The notes below the pieces were generated by a model. The model was not told where the DNA came from. It made no database searches and saw nothing but the letters and a program-made list of their open reading frames with translations. This document shows positions 44,065 through 52,689 of a stretch of DNA of 62,776 nt, one piece after another (the stretch's first letter is position 1; each line of letters opens with the position of its first letter). The stretch is from the NCBI RefSeq assembly GCF_900078665.2, contig NZ_LT546208.1:94689-157464 (forward strand), read 5' to 3'. Source of the DNA: Mycolicibacterium houstonense. Lineage in GTDB: Bacteria > Actinomycetota > Actinomycetes > Mycobacteriales > Mycobacteriaceae. The position numbers and the translations under genes were made by a program.

Positions 44065-44985
44065 ATGGCGATGGATCTCGACAACATGCTCCAGATGATC
44101 AAGGACCGGCAGTGGGCCTTGGTCGACATCGACTGGGACGCACCGGGCGCCGAGCTGATCGACCCCGAACTGCACGCCAAACTGAAACCGTTCATGACCG
44201 ACCTGATGTGGATCGAGAACGTCGGCGCCCGCGGGTTCGCCGCGCTGGCCAAGAAGGCGCCGAATCCGACCCTCAAGAGCATCTACGAGCACTTCCATGC
44301 CGAAGAACAGAAGCACGCCAACGCCGAGCTCGCGCTGATGCGCAGGTGGGGCATGCTGGAGAACGACGAGATCCCGGCGCCGAACGTCAATGTCCAGCTG
44401 GTCATCAACTGGCTCGACAAGCATTCCGACGGAATGGGTCTCACCTTCCTGGGCACCGTCATCCCCATGCTCGAAGTGGCCCTGGACGGCGCACTCATCA
44501 AGTTCATCACCGACGAGGTCAAAGACCCGGTGGCACAGGAGGTGTTCAAGCGGATCAACTCCGACGAGTCTCGCCATCTGGCCGTCGACTTCGAGGTGAT
44601 GGACATCCTGGGACATGCCGACATGCGCAAACTGCTCATCGAACTCGTCGGCGGCTGGATCAAACCCACCTTCCTGATCGGCGTGCTCAGCTACTTCCCG
44701 CTGCTCAACAAGATGCGCGACAACATCGTGGAGATGGGCGTGAAGGAGGACCGGCTGTACCAGGCGATGCGCCGCTTCCAAAGTGTCGGCGAGCGAAGTG
44801 AATTCGCCCGCCGACTGCCGATGTACCGGATCATCTCGTGGCAGAGCCGCAAGGTGATCGATCGGACCTCCAAGTACCACTGGCTGGCCGATTCGCTGGT
44901 CAAGATCACCGGCGCGATTCCGATGGCCATGGTGGAGAACACCCCGACCTGGTCGCAGGAACTGACCTACGAGCCCGTCGCCTGA
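44065..44985 (+). CDS. Ferritin-like diiron protein
   Basis: This 306-residue helical protein has a complete diiron ligand set: E51, E81-x2-H84 (HAEEQKH), E137 (MLEVALDG) and E168-x2-H171 (NSDESRH). This E, ExxH, E, ExxH order is the ferritin-like oxygenase pattern found in desaturases, ribonucleotide reductase R2 and N-oxygenases. I cannot assign the reaction. It lies between an SDR and a flavin monooxygenase in one operon, with CGAAAGGA before ATG 44065, so it may add a second oxidation step on the same substrate. Confidence 0.78.
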   Translation: MAMDLDNMLQMIKDRQWALVDIDWDAPGAELIDPELHAKLKPFMTDLMWIENVGARGFAALAKKAPNPTLKSIYEHFHAEEQKHANAELALMRRWGMLENDEIPAPNVNVQLVINWLDKHSDGMGLTFLGTVIPMLEVALDGALIKFITDEVKDPVAQEVFKRINSDESRHLAVDFEVMDILGHADMRKLLIELVGGWIKPTFLIGVLSYFPLLNKMRDNIVEMGVKEDRLYQAMRRFQSVGERSEFARRLPMYRIISWQSRKVIDRTSKYHWLADSLVKITGAIPMAMVENTPTWSQELTYEPVA

Positions 44986-45002
44986 GGGGATCGATCGACA
45001 CC

Positions 45003-46496
45003 ATGGCTTCTTCTTCCACGTCTGTTGCCATCATCGGCGCCGGATTCGCCGGCATCGGCGCGGCCATCCGGCTCCAAGCCGAGGGCATCACCGACTTCGT
45101 GATCTTCGAGCGCGATTCACGGGTCGGTGGAACCTGGCGCGACAACACGTATCCCGGCGCCGCCTGCGATATCCCGTCCCGCCTGTACTCCTACAGCTTC
45201 GCACCCAATCCGGACTGGTCGCACACCTACTCGGGCAGCGCCGAGATCCTCGAATATATCGACGGCATGGTCGAATCGTCCGGTATCGCACCGAAGATCC
45301 GGTTCGAACACAACGTCACCGCGGTCTCCTACGACGCGGTCGCCGGCGAATGGACCGTCGACCTCGAAGGCCGGGAGCCGGTACAGGCCCGAACGGTGAT
45401 CGTCGCGTCCGGCCCGCTGTCCAACGCCAGTTTTCCGGACCTCCCCGGGATCGACACCTACGAAGGCCACAAGATTCACAGCGCCCGATGGGACCACGAC
45501 TACGACTTCGCGGGTAAGCGGGTCGCGGTCATCGGGACCGGCGCCAGCGGCGTGCAGATCATCCCGGAACTGGTCAAGACGGCGAAGTCCGTCAAGGTCT
45601 TTCAGCGCACCCCAGGCTGGGTGCTGCCGCGCGTCAACACTGCGACGAGTGGCTGGCTCAAACGCCTGTACCGCACCCTCCCGGTGACCCAGACCCTCAT
45701 GCGCAACGCGTGGTACTGGGGTCACGAGTCGGTCGCCCTCGGCGTGGTCTGGGACAGCCCGTTCACCCGGGTCGTCGAGGCGGTCAGCACGGCCAACCTC
45801 CGTTTGCAGGTGAAGGATCCGTGGTTGCGGCGTCAGCTGACGCCGGACTTCTCCGCCGGTTGCAAGCGGCTGTTGATGACGAGCGAGTACTACCCCGCCC
45901 TGCAGGCCGACAACTGCAAGCTGGTGACCTGGCCCATCGCCCGGCTGTCCCCCAACGGAATTCGCACCGTCGAGGGTATCGAGCATCAATTCGACTGCAT
46001 CGTGTTCGCCACCGGATTCGACGTCTCCAAGGCAGGCACGCCATTTCCGATCACCGGTGTCGACGGCCGTGAGCTGGCCGCCGAATGGAGCCGCGGCGCC
46101 TACGCGTACCGCAGCGTTGCGGTATCCGGCTATCCCAATCTGTACTTCACCTTCGGCCCGAACTCCGGCCCCGGCCACAGCTCGGCGTTGGTGTACATGG
46201 AAGCTCAGATCAACTACATCGTCGAGACGATCTCGACCCTGCTGCGGTACGGCTGGAAATCGTTGGACGTCCGGCCGGACGCCCAGGATCGCTACAACAC
46301 GGACATCCAGCGGCGGCTGAAGGCCACGACCTGGAACTCCGGTTGCCAGAGCTGGTACCTGACCGACGACGGGTTCAACGCAACCATGTATCCCGGGTTC
46401 GCCACCCAGTACGTCAACCAGCTCAAGGCCGTGAACCTGGAGGACTACAAGATCACCGTCGCGCAGACCAGCGGCGATCCCGTCCTCACCGGATAG
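45003..46496 (+). CDS. Flavin-containing monooxygenase (type I Baeyer-Villiger family)
   Basis: This 497-residue enzyme has FAD motif GAGFAG near residue 12, GGTWRDNTYPGAACD, the fingerprint YEGHKIHSARWD with the essential His present (first residue Tyr rather than Phe), and the NADPH motif GTGASG. It should convert a ketone to an ester, which suits the esterase in the same operon. ATG 45003 is chosen; the spacing from GAGGGG is a long 13 bases. Compare the enzyme at 14257-15873, whose fingerprint His is lost. Confidence 0.9.
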   Translation: MASSSTSVAIIGAGFAGIGAAIRLQAEGITDFVIFERDSRVGGTWRDNTYPGAACDIPSRLYSYSFAPNPDWSHTYSGSAEILEYIDGMVESSGIAPKIRFEHNVTAVSYDAVAGEWTVDLEGREPVQARTVIVASGPLSNASFPDLPGIDTYEGHKIHSARWDHDYDFAGKRVAVIGTGASGVQIIPELVKTAKSVKVFQRTPGWVLPRVNTATSGWLKRLYRTLPVTQTLMRNAWYWGHESVALGVVWDSPFTRVVEAVSTANLRLQVKDPWLRRQLTPDFSAGCKRLLMTSEYYPALQADNCKLVTWPIARLSPNGIRTVEGIEHQFDCIVFATGFDVSKAGTPFPITGVDGRELAAEWSRGAYAYRSVAVSGYPNLYFTFGPNSGPGHSSALVYMEAQINYIVETISTLLRYGWKSLDVRPDAQDRYNTDIQRRLKATTWNSGCQSWYLTDDGFNATMYPGFATQYVNQLKAVNLEDYKITVAQTSGDPVLTG

Positions 46497-46505
46497 GATT
46501 TGGTC

Positions 46506-47330
46506 GTGACCGAGTACCGGATTGACGACCTCGCTCGGGAGGCGGGGACAACAACCCGGAACGTGCGCGTCTACCAGGACAACGGACTGCTGCCCCGGCC
46601 CCAGCGCCGGGGCCGGGTGGCGATCTACACCGACCGGCACCTTCGCCAACTGCGCGCGATCACCCGGTTGCTCGGTGAGGGCTTCACGCTCAAGCACATC
46701 ATGAAGTTCCTCACCGGTCTGCAACCCGGCGAGAACCTCGTGGACGTCCTGGACCTGTCGGATCTCGAGGAACTGGTCACCGCACCGTGGTCACATCCGG
46801 AACCACGCACCATGTCGCTCGATGAGCTCGAGGAACGACTCGGCAAGCTCGACGCATCGATGGTGCGCCGGCTCACCACCCAAGGCGTGATCGCGCCGAC
46901 CGACGACGCGGACAGCTACGCGGTCACCGATGTGCGCCTCATCGACGACTTCGCCACCCTCGTCGCCCGCGGGATGCCACTCGCCCTCATTCTGAAAACG
47001 AGTGCCGCCGTGGACAAGAAGCTCGACGCCGCCGCTCGTGAGATGACGCGCGGCGGCCACAGCGAGGTGGTGCGACAGCGGGGGCCGGGATGGCTGCCGA
47101 GCAACGACGCCGAACTCGCCTGGGCGGCAGACCTGGTCAACACCATGCGGCGGGCGGCCAGGCGACTTGCCCACGCCAGCCTGGACCGGGCGTTCGACGA
47201 AGCTGTCCGCGCCGAGCTGCAGGAATACCAGGCAGCGGGCAAAACCGAGGCCGGCCCGGCAGCCGAACGTGAGCCCGATGGGGAGACCACAGCCGATGGC
47301 CCCCACCGCGGCTCTCGCCGAACCGGCTAG
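46506..47330 (+). CDS. MerR family transcriptional regulator
   Basis: This 274-residue regulator has a MerR winged helix-turn-helix: YRIDDLAREAGTTTRNVRVYQDNGLLP then GRVAIYTDRHLRQLRAI. A long C-terminal region without Cys or metal motifs follows, so it probably senses an organic ligand. GTG 46506 follows AGGAT and is preferred to TTG 46500. It follows the monooxygenase stop by nine bases and probably regulates the operon from the palindrome at 42123. Its stop overlaps the convergent thiolase stop through the shared bases CTAG. Confidence 0.88.
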   Translation: MTEYRIDDLAREAGTTTRNVRVYQDNGLLPRPQRRGRVAIYTDRHLRQLRAITRLLGEGFTLKHIMKFLTGLQPGENLVDVLDLSDLEELVTAPWSHPEPRTMSLDELEERLGKLDASMVRRLTTQGVIAPTDDADSYAVTDVRLIDDFATLVARGMPLALILKTSAAVDKKLDAAAREMTRGGHSEVVRQRGPGWLPSNDAELAWAADLVNTMRRAARRLAHASLDRAFDEAVRAELQEYQAAGKTEAGPAAEREPDGETTADGPHRGSRRTG

Positions 47331-48508
47331 ACCTCGATGACGACCGCGCCGCCCTGTCCACCGCCGGCGCACATCGCGGCGACCCCGATACCACCGCCGC
47401 GACGCCGCAGTTCGTAGACCAGCGTGGTGACCATGCGGGCACCGGACGCGGCGATCGGATGGCCGAGGCTGCAGCCGCTGCCGGAGAAGTTCACCGACTC
47501 CTCGTCGATCTCGTACTTGCGCACCGCGGCGATCGGCACCGAGGCGAATGCCTCGTTGATCTCCCACAGCGCCACATCGGACGGCTTGAGCCCGGCGCGG
47601 TCCAGGACCTTGCCGATGACCTCGACGCCGCCCAGACCCGTGTCGCGGGCCGGAACGCCGACAGCGGCCCACGCCTTCACGGTGGCGAGCACGTCGAGGT
47701 TCTCGGCGGAGGCATAGTCGTCGGCGACCAACGCGACAGCAGCGGCCGCGTCGTTGGTGCCACTGCTGTTGCCCGCGGTGATGGAGAACCCGTCGATCTC
47801 GGGATGCAGAACCTTGAGTTCGGCGAGCTTCTCGGCCGTGGTGCCGCGGCGCGGATGCTCGTCGATACTGAACTCGGTGACCGACCCGTCGGGCTGGTTG
47901 ACCTTCAGCGGCACGATCTCGTCGAGGAACTTGCCCGCGTCGATGGCGGCGACGGCCCGCTGGTGCGACCGTGCGGCCCAGGCGTCCATCTCTTCGCGGG
48001 TGATGCCGGCCGCCTGCGCGGTGTTCCAGCCGACGGTGATCGACATGTCGCGCATCGGAGCGTCCGGGGTCTCGACGTGGGTAGGCGTCATCCACGGCTC
48101 GATGAACTCGATCTCGGGGCCGAACCCGGGCACCCGCCATTTCATCAGCGGAGAGGAGGACAGCGACTGCACCCCGCCGGCCACCAGCACGCGCTCCATC
48201 CCGGAACCGATCTGGGCCGACGCATTGCCGATGGCGGTCAGGCTGCCGGCACAGTGCCGGTTGACGGACTGGCCGGGCACCGACTCCCAGCCGAGGGCGT
48301 CCGCGGCATACCGGGCGATATCGCCACCGCCGTAGTTGGATTCGGCGAAGATCAGGTCGTCGATGGCCTCCGGTGCGATGCCGGCACGCCGGACGACCTC
48401 GGGCAGGACCGTGGTGATCAGGGTTTCCGGCGGGGTGTTGACCAGCGTGCCCTTGAAGGACCGGCCGATCGCCGTACGGGCGGCGCCCACGATGACGGGA
48501 GTTGCCAT
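47327..48508 (-). CDS. Acetyl-CoA acetyltransferase (thiolase)
   Basis: This 393-residue thiolase has nucleophile Cys86 in NRHCAGSL, NEAFASVPIA, GHPIAASGARM with the catalytic His, and CAGGGQGGA with the second Cys, so it is a full condensing or cleaving thiolase. AAAGGTGG precedes ATG 48508. It lies after the crotonase gene on the same strand with a gap of 52 bases that holds candidate site 13. Confidence 0.92.
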   Translation of the reverse strand: MATPVIVGAARTAIGRSFKGTLVNTPPETLITTVLPEVVRRAGIAPEAIDDLIFAESNYGGGDIARYAADALGWESVPGQSVNRHCAGSLTAIGNASAQIGSGMERVLVAGGVQSLSSSPLMKWRVPGFGPEIEFIEPWMTPTHVETPDAPMRDMSITVGWNTAQAAGITREEMDAWAARSHQRAVAAIDAGKFLDEIVPLKVNQPDGSVTEFSIDEHPRRGTTAEKLAELKVLHPEIDGFSITAGNSSGTNDAAAAVALVADDYASAENLDVLATVKAWAAVGVPARDTGLGGVEVIGKVLDRAGLKPSDVALWEINEAFASVPIAAVRKYEIDEESVNFSGSGCSLGHPIAASGARMVTTLVYELRRRGGGIGVAAMCAGGGQGGAVVIEV

Positions 48509-48534
48509 AGTTCCACCTTTACGATATCGAATAC

Positions 48535-48553
48535 TTCTGTAAACGTACCAGGA
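48535..48553. promoter_or_regulatory. Candidate TetR operator (site 13)
   Basis: TTCTGTAA-ACG-TACCAGGA matches 12 of 16 arm positions, 27 bp upstream of the thiolase start. It lies outside the main cluster. Confidence 0.35.
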
Positions 48554-48560
48554 GACCGGA

Positions 48561-49463
48561 TCAGTGTGGTTCCTGGACGTGGAAATGCTCGTCACGCAGC
48601 CGGAATGCCTCTTTGGTGCCGTGCTGGGCCCGGGCCTTGACGAAGTTGAACTCACCGGGCGAGAACTGCAGGTTGGTGCCGTAGGCATGAAAGAGGTAGC
48701 TGGCCACCTCTTCCCCCTGATATGCCTGGCTCTGCTCGACGAGCCGGAACGCCTCCTTGGCGATGACGACGCCATCGGCGGGCATCTTCGCCGCCTTGGT
48801 CGCCCAGTAGCGCGCCCGCGCCGTTACCTGATCGGCATCACAGGTGTCGGTGAAGATACCGAGGTGCTCGACGGAGCCGGCCTCGATGATGTCGCCGGTG
48901 AGCAGCATCCGCCGCGCCAGCACCGGGCCGAGGCGGTGAAAGAACATGTGCAGGCTGCCCAGCGCCGGGCCGAGGAACCTGGTGGCGGGCATGCCGATCT
49001 TGGTGTCGCGGGCGATCACCGAGATGTCGGTCATCAACGCCATCTCGAAGCCACCGCCCAGCGCGTAGCCGTTGATCTCCCCCACCGTAACCTTCGGGAA
49101 GCCCATGAAGTTGTGATAGAAGCCAAAAGACTTGCGGTCCACCGTGAGTCGGCGACGTTGACTGGGGCGTGACTTCTTCTGGCCGGAAGGACCCCTCGCT
49201 CCAGCCTTCTGCTCTTCGCGCAAGCGCTCATCGCCGTACCACCCGTAGGCGTTGTTCATGTCCGCGCCCGTGCTGAACACACCCTCGGCGCCACGCAGCA
49301 GCACCACGGTGAGGTCGTCGTCGTCGGCCACGATATCGAGGTAGCGGGCGATCTCGTCACGCATCTCCGCGTCGTAAGAATTGCGCTGTTTCGGATTGTT
49401 CAGCGTGATGGTGGCGATGCGGTTGTCCGCGTCGACCTCATAGCGCACCCGGTCATCGGTCAT
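48561..49463 (-). CDS. Crotonase-family protein
   Basis: This 300-residue crotonase has GVFSTGADMNNAYG and GEINGYALGGGFEMALMTDISV. The usual Glu segment reads FLGPALGSLHMFFHRLG, without an acidic residue, so simple hydration is doubtful. A basic insertion, SGQKKSRPSQRRRLTVDRKS, lies between the two oxyanion segments and is longer than normal. It overlaps the GntR stop by 11 bases and is co-transcribed with it. Confidence 0.83.
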   Translation of the reverse strand: MTDDRVRYEVDADNRIATITLNNPKQRNSYDAEMRDEIARYLDIVADDDDLTVVLLRGAEGVFSTGADMNNAYGWYGDERLREEQKAGARGPSGQKKSRPSQRRRLTVDRKSFGFYHNFMGFPKVTVGEINGYALGGGFEMALMTDISVIARDTKIGMPATRFLGPALGSLHMFFHRLGPVLARRMLLTGDIIEAGSVEHLGIFTDTCDADQVTARARYWATKAAKMPADGVVIAKEAFRLVEQSQAYQGEEVASYLFHAYGTNLQFSPGEFNFVKARAQHGTKEAFRLRDEHFHVQEPH

Positions 49464-50214
49464 GCGAAATCAACCTCGCTTCAATGGTTTTGTCGGCCCC
49501 GGCCGCCAGGGTGGTGTGCCGGGCCGCGGTCAGATGATCGGCGGCGAGCCTGGTGGCCCGCGCCGAGTCACCGTCGGCGATGGCGTCGAGCAGTCGCTGG
49601 TGGTCGCGCAGTGCGGCCCGCATCGTCTTCTGGTTCACGTCGTCGCCCCACACGCCTGATTCGTGCGCCGACCAGATCAGCTCCAACGAGCCGATCAAGA
49701 GAATCATCGGCTCGTTGCCGCACCGCGCCACCAGCACCTCGTGGAACCGGCGGGCGTTGGGAACGTACCGCGAGGCATCGTCGAACTGCGCTGTCTGGGT
49801 GTCGATCTCGGCCTGCAGATGGGGGACCACTTCGGTGGCCCGGTCGGCGCGGGCGGCACACATACCCGCGCAGATCGGTTCGAGGTGCAACAGTGCTCCG
49901 CTGACGTCGGCCGGGGTGGCCGCCCGGGTCTGCAGCACCATGCTGATCGTGTGGGCGGTGCGTTCCGGCGACGGCAGGCGCACGACGGCCCCGCCGATGT
50001 TGCCGCGCCGCACAGAGATCAGCCCGTCGGTCTCCAACAGGTGAATGGCCTCACGCAATGCCGGTGGGCTGACCCCGAATTCCTGGAAGAGGCTCTCCTG
50101 GGTGGGCAGGACGTCGCCGGCACGCAGCCGCCCGGACAGGATGTCATCGCGTAGCTGGGCCGCGACGATCTCGGCAACACGGGGTTGCCGGATGCGCCGT
50201 GCGCGACCTTCCAT
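49453..50214 (-). CDS. GntR family regulator, FCD (FadR-type) subgroup
   Basis: This 253-residue regulator has the GntR winged helix (VAEIVAAQLRDDILSGRL, LPTQESLFQEFGVSPPALREAIHLLETDGLI) and a C-terminal FCD ligand domain with the metal-binding His and Asp pattern (FHEVLVARCGNE, DHQRLLDAIADGD). It starts at ATG 50214 and is divergent from the crotonase at 50304. It probably binds the TTGTACAA palindrome between them and senses an acyl-CoA or organic acid. Confidence 0.9.
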   Translation of the reverse strand: MEGRARRIRQPRVAEIVAAQLRDDILSGRLRAGDVLPTQESLFQEFGVSPPALREAIHLLETDGLISVRRGNIGGAVVRLPSPERTAHTISMVLQTRAATPADVSGALLHLEPICAGMCAARADRATEVVPHLQAEIDTQTAQFDDASRYVPNARRFHEVLVARCGNEPMILLIGSLELIWSAHESGVWGDDVNQKTMRAALRDHQRLLDAIADGDSARATRLAADHLTAARHTTLAAGADKTIEARLISHDR

Positions 50215-50233
50215 CGATGGCCTTTCCTTGCTA

Positions 50234-50245
50234 ACTTGTACAAGA
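50234..50245. promoter_or_regulatory. GntR-type operator
   Basis: ACTTGTACAAGA contains the perfect palindrome CTTGTACAAG, the usual shape of FadR/GntR sites. It lies 20 bp from the GntR start and 59 bp from the crotonase start. Confidence 0.65.
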
Positions 50246-50261
50246 TAGTAACCGCATCGCC

Positions 50262-50280
50262 TACTGTATGGGCAACTGTA
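50262..50280. promoter_or_regulatory. Candidate TetR operator or direct repeat (site 12)
   Basis: TACTGTAT-GGG-CAACTGTA matches 12 of 16 arm positions, but the same bases also form a direct repeat, ACTGTATGG-GCA-ACTGTATGG. It lies 24 bp before the crotonase start at 50304. Confidence 0.4.
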
Positions 50281-50303
50281 TGGCTCAGGAAAGGCTGGCT
50301 GGG

Positions 50304-51098
50304 GTGAGTGACGGTTCGGTGACCACGTTCCGCACGGACTCCGTCCTGCGCATCACCCTCGACCGTCCCAGGCGACGTAACTCGTTGAGCCATAACATGA
50401 TCGACGATCTGGTCGCCGCGCTCTCCGCAGCCGCGTACGACGACTCCCTGCGGGCGATCGCCATCACCGGCGCAGGCGCCGACTTCTGCACCGGGGCTGA
50501 CTGGGTCGCCACCAACGACGCCGGTGCGCGGCCACGCACCGGCGACCTGGTCCGCCGCATTCCGCACACCGCGCACCGGGTCATCGAGCTGGTCGCCACC
50601 ATCCAGCTTCCGGTGGTGTGCGTAGTCCGAGGCTGGGCGGTCGGATTGGGCTGCAACCTGGCGCTGGCCGCCGACTTCACGATCGCCGACGCCGGCGCGA
50701 CGTTCTGGGAGCCGTTCATGAGCCGTGGGTTCACCCCGGACTCGGGGGCCACCTGGCTGCTCCCGCGGCTGGCCGGGGTGGCCCGGGCCAAGCGCATGCT
50801 GCTGCTCGGTGAGAAGGTCAGCGGTGCCGACGCCGCCGACTGGGGGTTGATCCACGACGCCGTCCCGGCCGACCAGATCGACGCGGCCGAGGCCGACCTG
50901 TTGGCCCGCCTGGCCGCCGGCCCCACCGTCGCGATCGGGCTGGCCAAACAGGCCATCGCCTACGGCCAGCACGCCACGCTGACCCAGTCCATGAACCAGG
51001 AACTGTCCAATCTGGAACTCTCCTGCCGCACTGCCGATTTCAAAGAGGGACTGGCGGCGTTCCGCGACCGCCGCGACCCTGACTTCCGGGGCCGATGA
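50304..51098 (+). CDS. Enoyl-CoA hydratase/isomerase (crotonase)
   Basis: This 264-residue crotonase has GADFCTGADWVATND and CVVRGWAVGLGCNLALAADFTIA. Its RGFTPDSGATWLLPRLAG segment carries Asp, as in PaaG-like isomerases and 2,3-dehydroadipyl-CoA hydratase, rather than the hydratase Glu. GTG 50304 is chosen since AGGAAAGG lies nine bases before it; ATG 50280 would overlap candidate site 12. It leads a seven-gene plus-strand operon of three crotonases, three ligases and an LLM enzyme. Confidence 0.88.
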   Translation: MSDGSVTTFRTDSVLRITLDRPRRRNSLSHNMIDDLVAALSAAAYDDSLRAIAITGAGADFCTGADWVATNDAGARPRTGDLVRRIPHTAHRVIELVATIQLPVVCVVRGWAVGLGCNLALAADFTIADAGATFWEPFMSRGFTPDSGATWLLPRLAGVARAKRMLLLGEKVSGADAADWGLIHDAVPADQIDAAEADLLARLAAGPTVAIGLAKQAIAYGQHATLTQSMNQELSNLELSCRTADFKEGLAAFRDRRDPDFRGR

Positions 51099-51107
51099 AA
51101 GGTATCC

Positions 51108-51908
51108 ATGTACGACACCATCAAATACGAGGTTGACGGGCACAAGGCGACCATCACGCTCAATCGCCCGGATGCACTCAACGCGCTGTCACCGCACATG
51201 ATCACCGAGTTGCGATCTGCCTATGCCGAGGCCGAGAACGACGACAGCGTCTGGCTGATGATCGTCACAGCCACCGGCCGGGCATTCTGCACCGGCGCCG
51301 ATGTCAAGGAGATCCCCGGCGATGGCAAGGTCGTCAACGAACGGCCTTACCTGTCCACCTACGAACAATGGGAGGCTCCTCAGGAAGGCACCCCGCCGTT
51401 CCGCACCATGGCCAAGCCGGTGGTGGTGGCGATCAACGGAATCTGCTGCGGCGCCGGGCTGGACTGGGTGACCACCGGTGACATCGTGATCGCCTCCGAC
51501 AAGGCCACGTTCTTCGACCCCCACGTGAGCATCGGCCTGGTAGCCGCCCGCGAGATGGTGCGCCTGGCCCGTGCACTACCCCGGTCGGTGGCGCTGCGGA
51601 TGGCATTGATGGGCAAGCACGAGCGCATGACCGTCGAACGCGCCTACGAACTCGGCCTGATCACCGAGATCGTCCAGCACGACAAGCTGCTCGAGCGCGC
51701 GCACGAGATCGCCGACACGGTGTGCCTCAATGCCCCACTGGCGGTCCGGGGAACCCGGCTGGCGATTCACAAGACCCTCGACCTCCCGCTGCACGAGGGC
51801 GAGATCCTGGCCGAGACGTTCCGCGAGCGAGTGGTCCGCACCGAGGATGCGCTCGAGGGGCCACGGGCGTTCGTCGAGAAGCGCCCGCCCAACTGGCAGG
51901 CGCGGTAA
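51108..51908 (+). CDS. Enoyl-CoA hydratase/isomerase (crotonase)
   Basis: This 266-residue crotonase has GRAFCTGADVKEIPGDG and VAINGICCGAGLDWVTTGDIVIAS. The segment FFDPHVSIGLVAAREMVRLARAL is shared in form with the next gene (HVSAGLVSALEPIGL), so the two are paralogues with a conserved Glu. The tail FVEKRPPNWQAR is typical. GAAAGG precedes ATG 51108, nine bases after the previous stop. Confidence 0.88.
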   Translation: MYDTIKYEVDGHKATITLNRPDALNALSPHMITELRSAYAEAENDDSVWLMIVTATGRAFCTGADVKEIPGDGKVVNERPYLSTYEQWEAPQEGTPPFRTMAKPVVVAINGICCGAGLDWVTTGDIVIASDKATFFDPHVSIGLVAAREMVRLARALPRSVALRMALMGKHERMTVERAYELGLITEIVQHDKLLERAHEIADTVCLNAPLAVRGTRLAIHKTLDLPLHEGEILAETFRERVVRTEDALEGPRAFVEKRPPNWQAR

Positions 51909-51915
51909 TCGCATC

Positions 51916-52689
51916 ATGGAGACATTGATCCTCGACTTCGACCACGAGTCCCGCGTCGCCACCGTCACCCTGAACCGTCCCGACGCGCTGAACTCCTTCA
52001 ACCGCGCCATGTGCCATGAAATGCGCGATACCTGGCACGCGGTCAAAGCCGACGAGGGCATCAACGCCGTGGTGCTGCGCGCCGCGGGCGACCGTGCCTT
52101 CAGCGCCGGGCTCGATGTGAAGTCCAGCTACGGGCAGCCCGAAATCGTCTGGAACCACGAAGATCCCGGCGAGCTGCTCAGCCCCAAATGGCAGAAGATG
52201 TGGAAGCCGGTGGTGTGCGCGGTGCAGGGCATGTGTACCGCGGGGGCGCTGTACTTCGTCAACGAGTCCGACGTGGTGATCTGCTCCGACGACGCCACCT
52301 TCTTCGACTCTCACGTCAGCGCCGGGCTGGTGTCGGCGCTGGAGCCGATCGGCCTGATGCGCCGCATCGGACTCGGCGACACCCTGCGGATGGCGTTGAT
52401 GGGTAACGACGAGCGGGTGGGCGCGGAGACCGCGCTGCGCATCGGGCTGGTCACCGAGGTGGTGGCCCGTGACCAGCTGTGGGACCGCGCGCACGCCATC
52501 GCCACCGCCATCGCGGCCAAACCACCGACCGCCACGCAGGGCACGGTGAAGGCGATCTGGGAGTCGCTCGACAAGCCGTACCGCGCAGCGATGGATCACG
52601 GACTCATTTACACCCGGCTGGGCAACCCGATCGCCACGGCCGAACTCGCCGCACGTCCCCTGCCCAGAACGACGCCGCGGATCCGCTGA
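51916..52689 (+). CDS. Enoyl-CoA hydratase/isomerase (crotonase)
   Basis: This 257-residue crotonase has DRAFSAGLDVKSSYG and CAVQGMCTAGALYFVNESDVVICS. It shares RMALMG, the HVSxGLV segment and LVTEVVARDQLWDRAHAI with its neighbour, but ends in a divergent tail. It begins seven bases after the preceding stop, and its TGA overlaps the ATG of the first ligase (TGATG). Two paralogous hydratases in tandem may act at successive rounds or form a heteromer. Confidence 0.87.
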   Translation: METLILDFDHESRVATVTLNRPDALNSFNRAMCHEMRDTWHAVKADEGINAVVLRAAGDRAFSAGLDVKSSYGQPEIVWNHEDPGELLSPKWQKMWKPVVCAVQGMCTAGALYFVNESDVVICSDDATFFDSHVSAGLVSALEPIGLMRRIGLGDTLRMALMGNDERVGAETALRIGLVTEVVARDQLWDRAHAIATAIAAKPPTATQGTVKAIWESLDKPYRAAMDHGLIYTRLGNPIATAELAARPLPRTTPRIR

